Shown: positions 1 to 13,859, counted from the first letter of the stretch. The stretch is DNA of 29,192 bases from Ichthyophonus hoferi (GCA_002751075.1 NAOQ01000066.1:174489-203680), one strand, 5' to 3'. A program made the numbers and translations. The notes: generated by a model from the sequence alone, not told the origin.

Positions 1-31
1 TATTATTATTATTATTATTATTATTATTATG

Positions 32-82
<51 letters not shown>
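1..82. repeat. (TAT)n trinucleotide microsatellite
   Basis: An almost pure TAT/ATT array with one interruption near base 31, decaying into ATT-rich sequence up to about base 185. It lies in the DHX34 intron that precedes the first visible exon. Nothing else is seen in 1-473 apart from the acceptor at 471-473. Confidence 0.95.
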
Positions 83-83
<1 letters not shown>

Positions 84-473
84 GTATTAGCGTTAATATT
101 AATATTAGTATTACTATTTGTATTTGTATTAGTAATTAATGTTACCATTACTATTACTACTACTATTACTATTAGCATTATTATTGGATTTATAGATATG
201 GGCAATTGTGGTAATGATATAAGTAGTGTTAAATATATAATGAAATTGATACTATAACATATTTAAATAAATTTATATTATTTTTCATACACGCAAGTTT
301 ATAAGTTTATAATATATCTATATAGTTACAGAGATATATTATGATGTAGATAATTCTATATATATGTGATATAATTTATACTTGCAAATCAATAATCAAT
401 AATCTCATATACAATATACTATATATAGCTACCTATTATACATTCCCTCTCACCTCTCACCTTATCCTTCCAG

Positions 474-2397
474 ATGAAATCATTGGCTGGTGATAATGAC
501 GTGGATCCTAGACATTTTAATTTTATTGAAAAACCTGCCATAGAAAATGTGGAGATAGCAATGCAATCATTAATTAGGGTACACTCCATTGTTTTTTTTT
601 CTATATTTTACTTCTATCTTTTTATTTTATTATTACCTTATTTTCGCCCAGGTACACTATTACTTTCTCTCCCATATTCTCTTTCTTTTTCTCTATACTG
701 TTCTTCTTACTTATTAAAACCTACCCTCCCTTTGCATACTCGTTCTATATTTTGTTATTTCCTGTCTCTCTGCTAACATTAAAAACTAATACTAAATTAA
801 ACTAATAAAGACGGGATATTAAAAACGTAAACAAAATTGTTAAACCACTTACACCAATAATAAAACGTGGTTAATGTAACAATCATTTACGTATATGTAC
901 CACTAATGCCACTAATACCACCAATTCCAATACAACTGCTAATTACTCACCATACATTATATAGCATGGAGCTCTTGATGCAACAACCGAACGCATTACA
1001 GTTCTAGGCCAGGTACTTACCAGGCTGCCGTTAGATGGTAATAGTCCCTTTCCCTCCCTATCTCTGGCTATTCTTTATTGCTTTCTTTTACCTAATATAT
1101 TTTGTACTATTTATATTGTTATATTGTTTAAGACATTTTTTAAATATTATTACTATTATTTCTATATTATTTATTGCTAGTTATTTTTATTATTACTATT
1201 AATTTTATTATCAACTTATTCATTATTATCAATCATTATTACCACCTTTACTCTTACTATTAGCACATTATTTATTGTTACCATTGTTACCAATGATCCA
1301 GCTTAATATCCGTGCTTTAATTAGTTTTTTTCTTACTAATTATATGGCCTAGACATGTAAACTCATACCATCCTCTCCATTATCTCATTAAGCCAACCAT
1401 GTATCTGATTTATAATATTATAGTTTATATACTTCTATTTCATTGTATACGATTACAAATTAGCGGCATTTCTAACATTCCAATGCACAGTTGCTTTGAT
1501 ATGTATGATTAGAACCGAACTAATGAAATAATCGGTTATTATCCATTTATATGTGAAAGCCAACATCATGCGAAATGACGTAGAGCTAACGAAAATGACA
1601 ATCAACCAATGAGCTTAAAAGATGATAATTAATATAATTACCTTCTATTTAAAACACATGGTCATTACTATGGAACATCTGTAATAATTATATGTATAAG
1701 GTTAATTCATATAATTATTAAACAATGTATGATATTATGGGATATATAAACAACATATTAATAATATTTATAGATAGCATTTTCTATTTATTTAAGATGT
1801 GCTTGTTAATTGGCTAACATATTTTAACACAGTCTCTCTGGGAAAGATGCTGGTGCTCTCCTCAGTGTTTCAAGTCAGGTATATTTATAGGAAACAATAA
1901 GAGCTTGTATCACTGTCACTAAATCATGTATACACTTGGATATTTATCTATCGTATGTCTCTGATTATGAATAGTGTATATTATATGCCTTTATATACTA
2001 TATACTTTTATATACTATAATATACTATATACTATGTAATGTTATGTATTATATAATATATAATATAAGGCCGATTATAGTATATTATATATTACATTTG
2101 TAGCAATCACTCTAATACAATATTTAGTATATAAATATTTTCTTGCATCTAGTCACATGCACATACATATTCATATTCATATACATATACATATACTAAT
2201 ATTATGGTATAGAAATAGCAAAAAAATGCGTTTATTAGTGCATACTAATTAGCTCAAATGATTATTTATAGCTCTGTTTGTATGATTAGCGTTTAGTTTC
2301 ATTATTATTAACAAGTCCAATGATCAATTAGTGATATTGTGCTGACCATGGCTGCCCTCCTTTCTGTCCAATCACCTTTCACCCGCACAACCGCCAC
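474..2397 (+). other. DHX34: DHX34 winged-helix/ratchet (HA2) exons 1-4
   Basis: Fragment residues 1-97. The chain reads MKSL..., [46 protein letters not shown], then [14 protein letters not shown]. This is the HA2 region that follows RecA2 in DEAH helicases. The LP-D-x6-KML signature is specific to the DHX34 branch, as remembered. Intron 2 (1038-1832) and intron 3 (1879-2331) contain only AT-rich sequence. Confidence 0.92.
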
Positions 2398-5300
2398 GTA
2401 AGTATACCCTACAACTATTGGATTAGATAGTAATCATAAAAAAAGAACTCAAAGATATTTTGATTGGACGAGAGATAAAACTAAGGAAAAGTGGCGTCTT
2501 GTATGTAAATCAGTGAATTCATTGACTATGTAAACCTGGTTTAGATATTTAAAACTTTAATGCGTTCTTAGAGTAATGTATATTTAGTTATAGGTTCTAG
2601 AATGTGCCACGTGGGTGGTAATGTGTAAAGGTTACGTGGAATAGGAGGATAATTACGGTCTTTTACAAGACTATTATATTTAATGCAAATATTTTTTTAA
2701 AAGGTTTGTATTCAGCATATATTGATTACTATTATGCAATTATATTAAAAAAATCTCTAAGTTACACAAGATCATAATGGTAAAGAAAACCTTTTTAAAA
2801 ATTTAAAAATTTTTTTTTTAAATAACATTCACCGACTCGTAATTTACTGTTAAAAATATAACTATTTGTAAAATAGACCAATTATTCAAAACATTTTTAT
2901 ATAATTCTTAATGAGCCCTAATTTGTAATAAACCTGTGAACCTATGGATAGCTAGGAATAAATATAAATATACTCTTATAGTAGTACATTAATGTCAAAG
3001 GTAATACTAATACGCCTGTGCTGATGGCATTTGACTTATATTAAACCTAATTAATTTAGTTTTTAGTACTTTTCAACCTTGTACTATATATTGCTAATAA
3101 CACTCAATCCTATTAACTCATAATCATGCAGATTAATCTATAACGACCTACTATTTACTCTTAGCTGGTGACTTTAGTCCAATCATAACATCGGGTTATT
3201 CTTAGTTATTTTTCCTATACAAACATCATTTACTTAAAGGTACAATTTATTGCACAAAATATTTATCACAATCACAGTATTGGTTTACTTGTAAATTCCA
3301 GTAAAAAACAGACAAATAATTGGGCGTGGGTACACAGAAATATGGAGGCCCAGGAATTACGTCATGAGTTTGACTCACCCAATGGCGACCCATTTACCCT
3401 TCTCAATGCATATGATGCATGGATACAGGTATTGGTATTCTCACATATACCTCATTTTTATAGGTTGACTATAATCTGCTCTTAATTAATCACCCAATTA
3501 AACCTCTCTTCATTTCCTCTTGATGTTTATTCGTATTGGTGTTCCATTTTATTATCTACTCAAAGAGCAATAATTACCAAGATTATTATATACTACTTCT
3601 TGTTCATTAGTTGTAGAAGGGTATGGCAACCAATATCTCTACGGTAGTATATAAACTACTCACTGGTTTATACCCTTGTATAGGTAAAGGCGGACCGTAA
3701 TCAAAACTCCAGGAAGTGGTGTAGGCGTCATTCACTAGTAGGTTAATATCATTACTAGATTGTGAATATTGGGTATGGGTATGACTGTAAATACCTATAT
3801 CATAATATAATTAAATATTTAAAGGCCAAAATAAGTTGGCTTGATATATATATACTTTCAGTAGCCACAAATGCATTTCTTCATGGAAGTGAAAAGGACG
3901 CACTAAAGGGACACTAACGTACAGAAATACTTCATGTATATCATGCCTACATTAAATTTACATCGTCATGTTATATACATACTTTATCATATAACACTAA
4001 TATACTTTTATCCTATTTTTTACTATTTTTTATTGTTAGCACGGTTTGTATATCACCACACACGCCTTCTTCCGTAGCCTTCCGGTTTACGACAAACTGA
4101 ATAGTCAATAAAAACACGACTTAATATATTGAAAATAGTGCAGAGGATGTGACTAGCTGAATGTCATGACTGTGTGTAACGTCACATATTATAGTTAGAG
4201 GGTCATAATAATAATGGTGTTTTTAACGGTAATTTACAGGAAGAACAGCGATTTTACGAAGTCTCCAAACTCAAAAGACAGTTTGAAGATCTGATGAGAG
4301 ATAATAGTCTTAATGCCGATCAAGATAGATCTCGAGAAAGGTGGGCGGTGATTGGATGGTTAAGACTTGGGGTTACCGTGACAGTCTGTCATTAGTCGTT
4401 AGTCATGCAGTTGTTAACTACTTTGTTACCATCTCTATGGAGATTGATCATAGAACCCCTTCTCTCCTTCTCTCTATCCCCTTCTCTTTCTCTTTTTGTT
4501 TTCTCTATCTTTTACTCTTTCTATCTCACCTCTCCCTTTTCACAATGCTTCTTTCTTCACGACTCTATTCTTCTATTGACTATTTGTTTATTACGTTTTC
4601 AATTATCATCCTACCCAATTGCGAATTCTAAATTAAAAAAATTGTAGTGTTTACTTTAATCAATAAAAAGCAGTTTATGTTTTATCTATATTTTCCCTTT
4701 TTTGCTCAAAACGCTACATAATCTACTCTTACTCAACTGAAAGTCTAAATTTTGATTACAATGCTCCCACAATACCCCTCTAGCTCGAATACTCTATTCC
4801 GCACAACAGAATCCCATCTATATACAGCCAGTATAGTTCATAATATTTTACTTCATTTTTTATTATTTTTCATTGTTTTCCTACACCCAGTTATTTTAGT
4901 TCTGTTTAACCTTTATGATTCGCTTATAAAGTTTAATAAATTACCATGGTAACACCCCGTTGGTTCCTTTAACAATGCTTTAGGCACATGTTATTTCATT
5001 TTTAAAAGTTATATCTTGAGTCTGATTTGCTATGCCATTCCATTTGACTAATCAAAATGCTTAATCTAAATATTCAAATAGCGCTCTACGGGCAAATCAC
5101 TGTCTCGTAATATATTTTCAAAAAAAAAAAAATCTACAAATAATGAAGTAAATTTAGAAATAGTTTGACAAAATTATTTAAATATTCTTACTTTTTTCTA
5201 AGATGATAACCCTGTTATTATCAATCCTACCTCCCTCTATCTTTGTTTCTATTTCTGTTTTTCTTTTTATTTCATTTCTCTTTCTATAGACGAGATAAGA

Positions 5301-8300
5301 GAAAGGAAAGATTCCAACAAAGACAGGGATTGGTTGAATTAAAACGAGAGCGTGAGAAACAATCTTGTAAAAGGAAGGTGTTGAGACTTGATATTGATTG
5401 GCAGGGTGATAATGATGACGTAAGTATATTATGACGTTATGCAACAGTTGTATATTATTAGATTGTGCGAATTAAATTTGAAAATTAGATCATTTATTGT
5501 TTGTATTGTTGATTGCAGGCTGATATATAAAGGGTGTTTATGTGTGAGAAACAAACAGGGTATTTTAGTGACGATCAAAAAGTTAATTTCCCGATCAAAA
5601 GAAGAATATATATATTAATTGAAATGCTTTACACCTTTCATTGTAGTAAAAACCTATTAGTTTAAATTGTTTTCCTGTTATCTCCGATACGTACAATATA
5701 AGACGTAAATTTGGTCAATATATATTTGTTCTCCTTTTGATTGGACAATGTTTTTAAATTTGATCGATATATATATTAATATTCCACTATAGGATAAAGT
5801 TACATAGATAGATGATATAAGGCAAAAGGGGAGTATGCTCCTATGAGGTCTTGATATATTAAATTAAATTAGATTAGATTGGATTAGATTAGATTAAATA
5901 CATGCATACATCTACTGCATCTCTACAGTCAATAGGCACCTTTGAAATCTAATCAGTCATCCAATCAAATGATGACCAATCCTCACACACTGAATTATAA
6001 TTGGTCAGTAGATACATGAGTCATTTTGGTTTTATGGAGGTTGGTTAAGTTTAGAAAGAAAAACGAAAAACGGTTGGGAATAAAACAAATCTATAAGTAG
6101 AGAATATTATGATTTTATGTTATGTATGGTGTGTATGGTTTGTGTGACCGTATTAAAGAATGGCTTTGTTTAAAGGAATGATATATGTTTTAGCTATATA
6201 TACCTATGTGATATGTGAGCAGTATATAGATATATATCTTGTTTAAGATTTATATATTTTTTGTAATAACATAATTTCTCTTGGTTATAATAATATATTT
6301 TGCGAATGGATTATGTTAGTGAATCTCTGTTTATAGTTATAATCCCATGTTAATTAGCTGCTGGAATATCAACTCTATAGATTTAGATTAGATAAGGATA
6401 GTTAAAAACAATATAATATAACATAGTAGAATAGAATAGAATGTAGCGAAATACAAGATAATATAATAAACTATAATATCACATTATACTATACTGTACT
6501 GTAATATACTGTACTATAGTATATTTTACTATGCCATACTATACTATCCTGTAATCCTATACTTTTATTATCCTATACTATACTGTACTATATTATTCTA
6601 TTCTATCCTATACTATACTATACTATACTATAATCCAATAATTTTACTATCCCATATTGCACTATACTATACTATGCTATACGATATTATAATATCCTTT
6701 ACTACACTGTTGTATATGTATGCTATACTTTACCTATACCATACTATACTATACTATTATATCCTAGCCTATCTTATACTATACTATCCTATGCCAGAAT
6801 CTAATATACATCCACCCTAGGAGGCAGATAAAGTTGATATCCGAGACATTGACTTCCAACTGTCTAATGATATTGCTAGATTACAGGTAGTGTTATAGGT
6901 TTATTAATCAATCTATCTACATATGATTTTCTCGTTCTTTCTTTCTTTTCCGTTCTACATCTCTATATCTTTATTTACTTATCTTGGTACATATAACATA
7001 CACTATATAACATATAACATATACAATATACCATATACCATGTAATATATCATATAACATATTCTATATACCATATACCATGTACTATATAGCATGTAAT
7101 ATATAATATATAACATATGGCATATACCATATAACATACAACATATACCATATATCATATACAATGTAACATACCATATACCATATAAATATCTCTTTAC
7201 CTGACTACAAGTACACTTATTCTTGTTATACTTCATGCCGATTATTGATTAATGTTTTCTTTTTTTCTTTTAGTTGAGTGATAAAAATCTAGTTAACTCT
7301 TTATACTAAAATAAACTATAACTCATCAGTTAGACTATATTGAACGAATATTAAAAGTAAGCCAACATTTTATTAATTATTTTCTTAAATTTCCATATTT
7401 TTTCTGTTTATTTTAGGATTTTTAAATATGAACGGTGATTGATTTTGAGTAAATTATAATGTATGAAATAGATTGAGGCACATAAGGATTTACGATTAAA
7501 CTAGTATATATACGTATATATATATAGACATATAACATTTATCTGCTATTGCATAGCTTATATACTATACTATGCAACATTTCCGACATTATATATTATC
7601 TTATATATGTTGTCTTATCTTATTTTTCTTATATCACCTTATATGTCCTATACCATCTTATATCATATATTATCTTCTGTATCGATTAAACTTCATACAT
7701 ATTATGCATTAATTTTTAAATATCATTACCCATTGGATAGGCTGGCACACAAGAGGGGCGTGGACTAAGTGAGGGAGATATTCACCTATTGAAATTAATT
7801 ATTGGGAGTGGGATGTATCCAAATATGGCTATTGCTGACGTATCGAATACTGTCCGTCGCTCTACTGAATATGTAGGTGTCCCACAATTTCTATAGGTTT
7901 ATATATGGCATTATATTTAAAAGTTCGTCGATTTATTTATCTTTTATGTCTCTTAGGTTTATAGCCTAAAATCACATCTGGCATCTTCTTATTTTGATTT
8001 AACAGTATTGTATAATTGGTCAACATACTTCCATTTGTGTACTCTATTTACATGTTACTACCCTTAATATATTTTAACTGTGGGGCTTGATGACATTTGA
8101 AAAGTGTTTATATATTTGGATTGGTCTATGTAAATATGTGTGTATTTGTGTCCATGTATATATATAGCATTTTGTACAAATATAATTTCTAATATAATAT
8201 ATTTTATTACATATATTTATTCAATTTAATATAAAACATAATGGCATTTGCATATCACTGGAGTAGTTTGGTAATGAACTGTACCGATTGGTTTATAGTA

Positions 8301-11300
8301 ACTTATATTTGAATGCATTTTCTTTCTGATCGGTTCTTTATCGTTCGTGTGAGAGTAGTTATCTTCATTGACACTAATTCATTATATATAGGTGTACATA
8401 CATATATATGTGTGCATGTATGCATGTCTATATCTAGATGTGTGTATGTGTCTATATATACATACTTACATATGCTTACATGCATATAGGTATTCCACAC
8501 CTGCAGTAAACCCTTGGTCACCTTGCACCCTACTTGTGTGTATTATGGTCAATGTGACATGTTGAAACCAACTAATAAGGACGCACACGAACTTCTATCT
8601 TATGTCAGCCTATTGGTTGGTGGTTCTGGTCCTATCTATATCGTCTCCTTGATTGGATGTAACTGATTTAAAAAAATTAATTATTTTTCTGGAGTTTTTT
8701 AAATGTTTTTTATTATTTTTTATCTGGTCATTCTATCTCGTATCCATATAAACGATATATGCATGCAAAACTATTATTTATTTGCAATATTGTTTAAATA
8801 TATTTAGAGTTTTTCCTTTGGTTTAAGGATGGTGGCATATTGGTCTTATGTATTATATTATATTTATGAGATATGATAGTTCATTGTGGGGCCTGCCTTG
8901 TTGGATGCTACTATACCTACAGCTAATATGAAAGAACAAATAAAATATAAAGAAATGGGATAAATAGGAAGAAAGTAACGCGAACAATTACTATACATAG
9001 AGGTAAGATAAGTCTATAGGCCCATAGCGGCCAATAGTCTTGACTAATTACACTCTTTACCCAATTAAATGCAGGAAACCTCCAAGCCATTCCTGTGTAA
9101 CGTTATGAGAGTACCAGCCCTCCAATCATTAATGCTCTTTTCCCGGTCCATTGATACTACAGCTGATTGTGGGTATGGCGTATTGAGGTTTTATTTTGCA
9201 ATTTGTAGTTTCTCTTGTAATTTTCCTTTTACAATCATGGATCTCCCATATGTTTTTGTCGTCTGTTCTAATTTATCTTTTTCTCTAATCATATTATTCC
9301 CTTTTTTTGTTATATAATTCTTATGATGTCATACTAGTTATATTTTATTCTCTTTATTCGCCATCCCCTTTATCTCCCTTCCAATCATATTCTAATTTTG
9401 ATTTTATTTTTTATATTTTATTTTCTATTTTAATACATGTTAACAACCCTTCCTAGTGTTATCTATCTACCAGTTTGAGTCTATTTACCCTCCATACCCG
9501 TCTACCCAACCCACCTCAGTATGTTGTTGTTGTCAGCACTCTGTCTGGATATATAGTCAATATTACAAACGATAAGGCATTTTATATAGTGATTAAGCCG
9601 TACGAGATAATATAGACAGATGTATCTTCCCTCTCTCTGCTGTTGTCTTACTCTGCTAACCGGTCTGTTTGTGTTCACTCGCTGTACTACTTATACAGAT
9701 ATCTTGTGGTGGATGATTGGCTGGAAATCACCCTGCCGTCAGGGCAGGTTGGTGTGACGTTGCTTTGTGTCGTCATAAGACTAAGGAGGATGTGGGAGGC
9801 CATGGTGGTCCGAAGGGTAAGGGGGATGTAATAGGATAAGGATCATGCAAGAGTATGGACGGCTTATAGCCGGGGTATAACTAGAAATGAAAGGCCAATG
9901 AAGATGATAGGGAATGATACAACAGGACATAATTAGTCTATTAAATTATAATATGGCAATATCCTATTAGATCACACACTTCAGTAACACCAATACTTGT
10001 CTGTTATTTCACTACTTCTTCACAAGTTACTGTATGTTTCCATTTATATCTTATCTATATAACTATATATCTCATCCCATGCTATTTCTTCTCTCTTTCC
10101 CTGTTTATTGTATATACTATTTATTAGGTATTTATGTTTTGTCTCTACAGTTACAGAAATTGGACGCCAAGTTAGCCTTTAATGGTGCTAGTATTAATTT
10201 GTTCGAAACTCCTGTCGACCTACCTGAGGAAGCTGTAAGTGTAATCCTGCATGGGGTATTAAGGGTTGTATTGTGTAGTCATGTTTTGGTTCTATTTCCT
10301 TTATCGATAAATATATACATGCATACAACTACATATATACCTATATATATTCCTATACCTATACTTATACTTATACCTATACCTATACCTACGCATATAT
10401 ATATATATATCTATACTTATACCTATACCTATATTCTATACATATACCTATATCTATACTTATACCTCTACCTATACCTATACCTATATCCTATACATAT
10501 ATATATATACCTATACCTATGCCTCTATATATGCATCTGATCCTTATTACGGTAGGATGATGGATGATGCAGGGTTTTATGTTATATAATATAATGATAT
10601 TCTCTCCGTATGTCTACATATATATCTTACATATATCTAACTGAAAATCCTATTACTACAAATCATATTTCATCTTTACAGCAAGGCTATTTACCCCCCT
10701 CTCTTTATCGCGTTGCCATGGAGAAAGATAATTTTGAAGATGTAACAGACAATGCCATTGGTGCAAAACTGGTGGAGTTTTTAGACTCTCCAATTACTTA
10801 TAAGGTTAGTTTCTGAAGGAACACTATTGGTGTTTATATCTTGACAATATAATATCGTTTATTGTAGTTACTGCAATTTTAATTTATTTTTAATACGGTT
10901 TTAATTTTATAGGACTAATGCCAGCTCATGTTAAATTTTTGTATTACAGTTCGATAAGGTGAAACAAACAGAATATAATGACATGTATCATTGGTTGGAC
11001 ACACATACAGAGGGCTTGATAGCCAATCCATTAAAAGGTATGGTCGATTGTGATTGGTGAACGCAAATGAAACTAAATTCTAGTTTTATTTTTTTTAGGG
11101 AAAAGGTATATGTTCCCTACATAACATACCTTATACATCCCTGTCTTAATTGGTTGGTAAACATTTCCATATGTACATATGTATGATGTGTTTGTTTGTC
11201 GTGTAGTAATTAGTGCTTATCTTTCGCTAGAGGACCCTGCCTATTATATCTATGCATAAAGACATGTATATCCTGGACTGTCATGTATATTATCATATAT

Positions 11301-13859
11301 ACTATCCTGCACATACACATAATATCATACTATTATACTATCATATATATATTATTATACTATCATACTATTACTCTCATACATATTACCGTATATACCA
11401 TCCTGCATGCATGACATATTATGATTCTAGGTTTTACCAGAGTGGTGATATATGCAATCTAGAAATATCTACATGAACTATGATGAGGTACATATATGGC
11501 TACATAGATTAATGTAATTGATAGCTTTAACTCTACTTTATATTTAATTTTTTGATGATTATTGGTGATCAAGTAGTTATATTATATTTCTGTTTAAACT
11601 TAAAACTTTAATGAAGCAGTAAGGCAGTAAATGTATGCTTGATAACTTTACAGCACAATAATCACAGGATCAAACCTTTCATTTATTTACTTGTTTATTA
11701 TTTGAACTACTCAGTCTCCCATTATATTAATATACCGTGCTGTCCAATCCGATGTGTAAATAAACTTACGTTCAGTATAACACATAGTAATCCATCCAAG
11801 TATACATTATATTGTATCCAGTGGTCTTATATGACCTCTACTGCAATATACACCTGCTTCCCAACCACGATAACTACTATAACTTTATTTTTTTTTAAAA
11901 AAATACAACTTATAAAACTATTAAATTAATTTATTTCCCGCATTTCCTTTTTAATACCTAATGACTACGTTATTGGTTTTCCCTAATAATAATGCATTAT
12001 TATCTACAGACAATGAAAGCACGGATGCCCCTCCTTCGAGGATAAAGGGTGGATTCTTACTAACTGATTATTTACGAGCAGGATGTTTGAGAGATAGAGA
12101 GAGGTATATCTTATATATATATGAGTGTGTATACCATTTGAATCCTATTCATTTTACTGTCTTACAGTAATCGGATTAATATTTGGTTTATCATATAAAA
12201 ATTGCATGTCATTAACTATTGCATATATATTATGTATATATCTGTCGATCTTACATCTTTCATAACTACATTATATTATTGTATATTAACAAAACATTAT
12301 TATGGTTAGTGTATGTAGATAGATAGATAGTAATATCTATAATGTTGGGAGAAAGAAACCGAGAAAAAAGATAAAATTATAAATAATATATCTGACTAAG
12401 TGGGTGGATTTTAACATTTTGACAGTGACTTTTCTATGGGTTATTATCACATGCCCTAGTTAGTTATTTTCTCCTACTAATTAATAAGTACAGATTATGT
12501 GGAGAGTGCAGTTATAAATATTAAAAACCAATCAGCTAAAGAAGGGCCCTTTTATAACCATTTTATAACCATACTTGGGGTTAACAGGAGTGATATGTTT
12601 GGCCTAAGTGAGCATATGAGCAAACACTGGCTGTGTACCATCTGTAATAAATCTATGATAGTCAACTTATCGGTATACACTCCCCCTCTCTACTTTTTTG
12701 CTTTGTTCTACTTATATATAATGCATTTGTTCATAATATAATCATGCGTTATTAAAGTCATCAATCCATTTTAAATCAGGCTTTAATAGCAATTGAAAGT
12801 GATGATTGGTTGATATCTGATTAACAGTAAAAAAATATTGCTTGTTTTATTATTTGATTCTGTTGATTATATTTTTCTGTCATGATTGTTTATATACTTG
12901 TATCTGCATGTGATTAATACTAATATATATATGACATATGTCTGTAATATATATATATATATATATGTTTGTGTGTATTAGCAATACGAAGTGGCATGGA
13001 TTATTATCGCGTCCTTATATTTACCTCTGACTGCCCTCTACAATATATTCCAATACATATCGGCCTTTATCAAATTGTAAAACCATCAACATTTCCTATT
13101 ATATCTTTCTACTTTCATGTAACCATATGTAATGTAGTACCTAATGTCCCACGGGGATGTTGTAGTTATTTCTCTTACCATGCTTCCCATATCTAGGTAT
13201 GTTTTTGCTCGCTAGATGTCATTGTTTCTTTTGGTATATCACATCACGTACATATTTTTTATAATATACCATTCTATTTTTATTCTGTTTTATATTCTAT
13301 CCCTTATTGGACTTGACTGTCGTACATGCAATAGGTATTTCAATATAACTACAAGCCAATGATCTGCCAGTTATACATGGTATTAAAAATGAATAAACAA
13401 AGTACTTCTATTATTTAGTTCCAACTAGAGTAACACCATGTTGTTTTCAGGGAATGCTTGAGCATCAACAGATATGTGTAGCACAGACAGGTATGTATGA
13501 GACACTGTCAATAACATAATTGTATAACTTCAGCATATGATTGGCTAGATAATAGGAATGCGTTATTACTTATCAATCATAATGATAGGCTTTTACTTGA
13601 TATACTGGTAGACTTTGTATATGACTAGGAACCAATTAAAAGTCATAGTATAAATAGAACTATTCTCCAGATGGGCATTAATACTTTTTACCTCTTCCAA
13701 TCAGTGGAAGGATCTACGACAAACCCCCCAATTGGAAAGGAGAACAATGGAGAAGCAGGAGATACAGCTAGTACACGTATATATACTTGTCCACTATGCA
13801 AACGAACCATGATGCTTTCATCCACTGGCATATTACGCCATAGAAAGGCGTGTGTGTAG
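474..13859 (+). CDS. DHX34: DHX34, DEAH-box RNA helicase, C-terminal part (5' end outside the window)
   Basis: Twenty exons: 474-578, 965-1037, 1833-1878, 2332-2397, 3338-3428, 3684-3737, 4240-4340, 5290-5419, 6821-6886, 7741-7872, 8490-8615, 9075-9172, 9699-9816, 10151-10234, 10682-10804, 10950-11037, 12010-12103, 12588-12672, 13451-13490, 13705-13859 (TAG). All introns are GT-AG, all phases agree, and the sum is 1875 nt, or 624 residues. DHX34 is an NMD factor that associates with UPF1 and SMG1. The match to remembered vertebrate DHX34 runs along the whole fragment: FIEKP and GALD winged helix, [67 protein letters not shown], and two Cys/His knuckles at the end. Helicase motifs I-VI are absent because they lie upstream. 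A variable stretch at about residues 403-500 is longer than in vertebrates. Exon 14 has a second acceptor 6 nt downstream. Confidence 0.95.
2398..3337 (+). other. DHX34 intron 4, no gene seen
   Basis: A 940-base intron bounded by a strong GTAAGT donor and an ACACAG acceptor. It is AT-rich, has homopolymer A/T runs around 2790-2820, and shows no ORF, RNA gene or recognisable element. Confidence 0.8.
3338..5419 (+). other. DHX34: DHX34-specific basic linker exons 5-8
   Basis: Residues about 97-222. The [13 protein letters not shown] and NSRKWCRRH motifs are followed by [15 protein letters not shown] and a charged helix rich in Lys, Arg and Glu that ends in KRKVLRL. All are recognisable in vertebrate DHX34 in the same order. 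Exon 6 must end at 3737 with a GTAGGT donor to keep the phase. Intron 7 (4341-5289) has a pyrimidine-rich run at about 4440-4560 and an A12 tract near 5120, with no gene. Confidence 0.9.
5420..6820 (+). other. DHX34 intron 8 with pentanucleotide array
   Basis: The longest intron of this gene (1401 bases). About 6418-6795 is a degenerate (ACTAT)n/(TATAC)n array. The first kilobase holds only unique AT-rich sequence and a few CCAAT/ATTGG words. No gene is seen. Confidence 0.85.
6418..6795. repeat. (ACTAT)n pentanucleotide satellite-like array
   Basis: Repeated ACTAT units with many substitutions (CCTAT, TGTAC variants) ending about 25 bases before the acceptor of DHX34 exon 9. The degeneration suggests an old array. 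Confidence 0.85.
7000..7190. repeat. ATACCATAT-type minisatellite in DHX34 intron 9
   Basis: About 190 bases built from alternating ATACCAT, AACATAT and ATGTAAT words with irregular spacing. On the reverse strand it gives a long but purely repetitive Tyr/Met/Ile-rich reading frame that is not a gene. Confidence 0.8.
7741..9816 (+). other. DHX34: DHX34 OB-fold region, exons 10-13
   Basis: Residues 245-402. Exon 10 gives a helix with [18 protein letters not shown], exon 11 VFHTCSK and LHPTCVYYG, exon 12 [15 protein letters not shown] and [15 protein letters not shown], exon 13 [13 protein letters not shown]. This matches the OB-fold/nucleic-acid-binding segment that follows the ratchet domain in DEAH helicases and is very close to vertebrate DHX34. 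All four exons keep phase across introns with GTAGGT, GTTGGT and GTATGG donors. Confidence 0.92.
10324..10520. repeat. (CTATAC)n hexanucleotide array
   Basis: Tandem CTATAC units with AT-rich interruptions in DHX34 intron 14. They read through as Tyr-Leu/Ile repeats in a spurious ORF that fuses with exon 14. Confidence 0.9.
11038..12009 (+). other. DHX34 intron 16, no gene seen
   Basis: A 972-base intron. About 11255-11410 is TATCATACTAT-like low-complexity sequence; the rest is AT-rich without recognisable coding potential. Confidence 0.8.
12588..13859 (+). other. DHX34: DHX34 C-terminal zinc knuckles, exons 18-20
   Basis: Two modules with the same spacing, C-x2-C-x13-H-x3-C: C548, C551, H565, C569 (split between exons 18 and 19) and C602, C605, H619, C623, one residue before the stop. 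Vertebrate DHX34, as remembered, has the same spacing but His at the last ligand of the second module. In the family this C-terminal domain contacts NMD partners. Confidence 0.85.
12947..12966. repeat. (AT)n dinucleotide run
   Basis: A pure AT run in DHX34 intron 18 (12673-13450). No other structure was identified in this intron. Confidence 0.9.

Noticed and set aside
474-776. A 100-residue reading frame taken as a whole gene
   Set aside because: Only 474-578 is coding (DHX34). The rest reads into an intron with a pyrimidine-rich tract.
7003-7236. Minus-strand Tyr/Met-rich reading frame
   Set aside because: It is a translation of the ATACCAT minisatellite inside a DHX34 intron.
10034-10540. 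168-residue + strand frame, the longest apart from one
   Set aside because: It fuses intron, the real exon 14 (10151-10234) and the (CTATAC)n array; the Tyr-Leu repeats are microsatellite translation.
12499-12741. Frame starting at an ATG upstream of DHX34 exon 18
   Set aside because: Homology and phase begin only at 12588. The upstream part is intronic and the earlier acceptor near 12492 gives a stop in the required phase.
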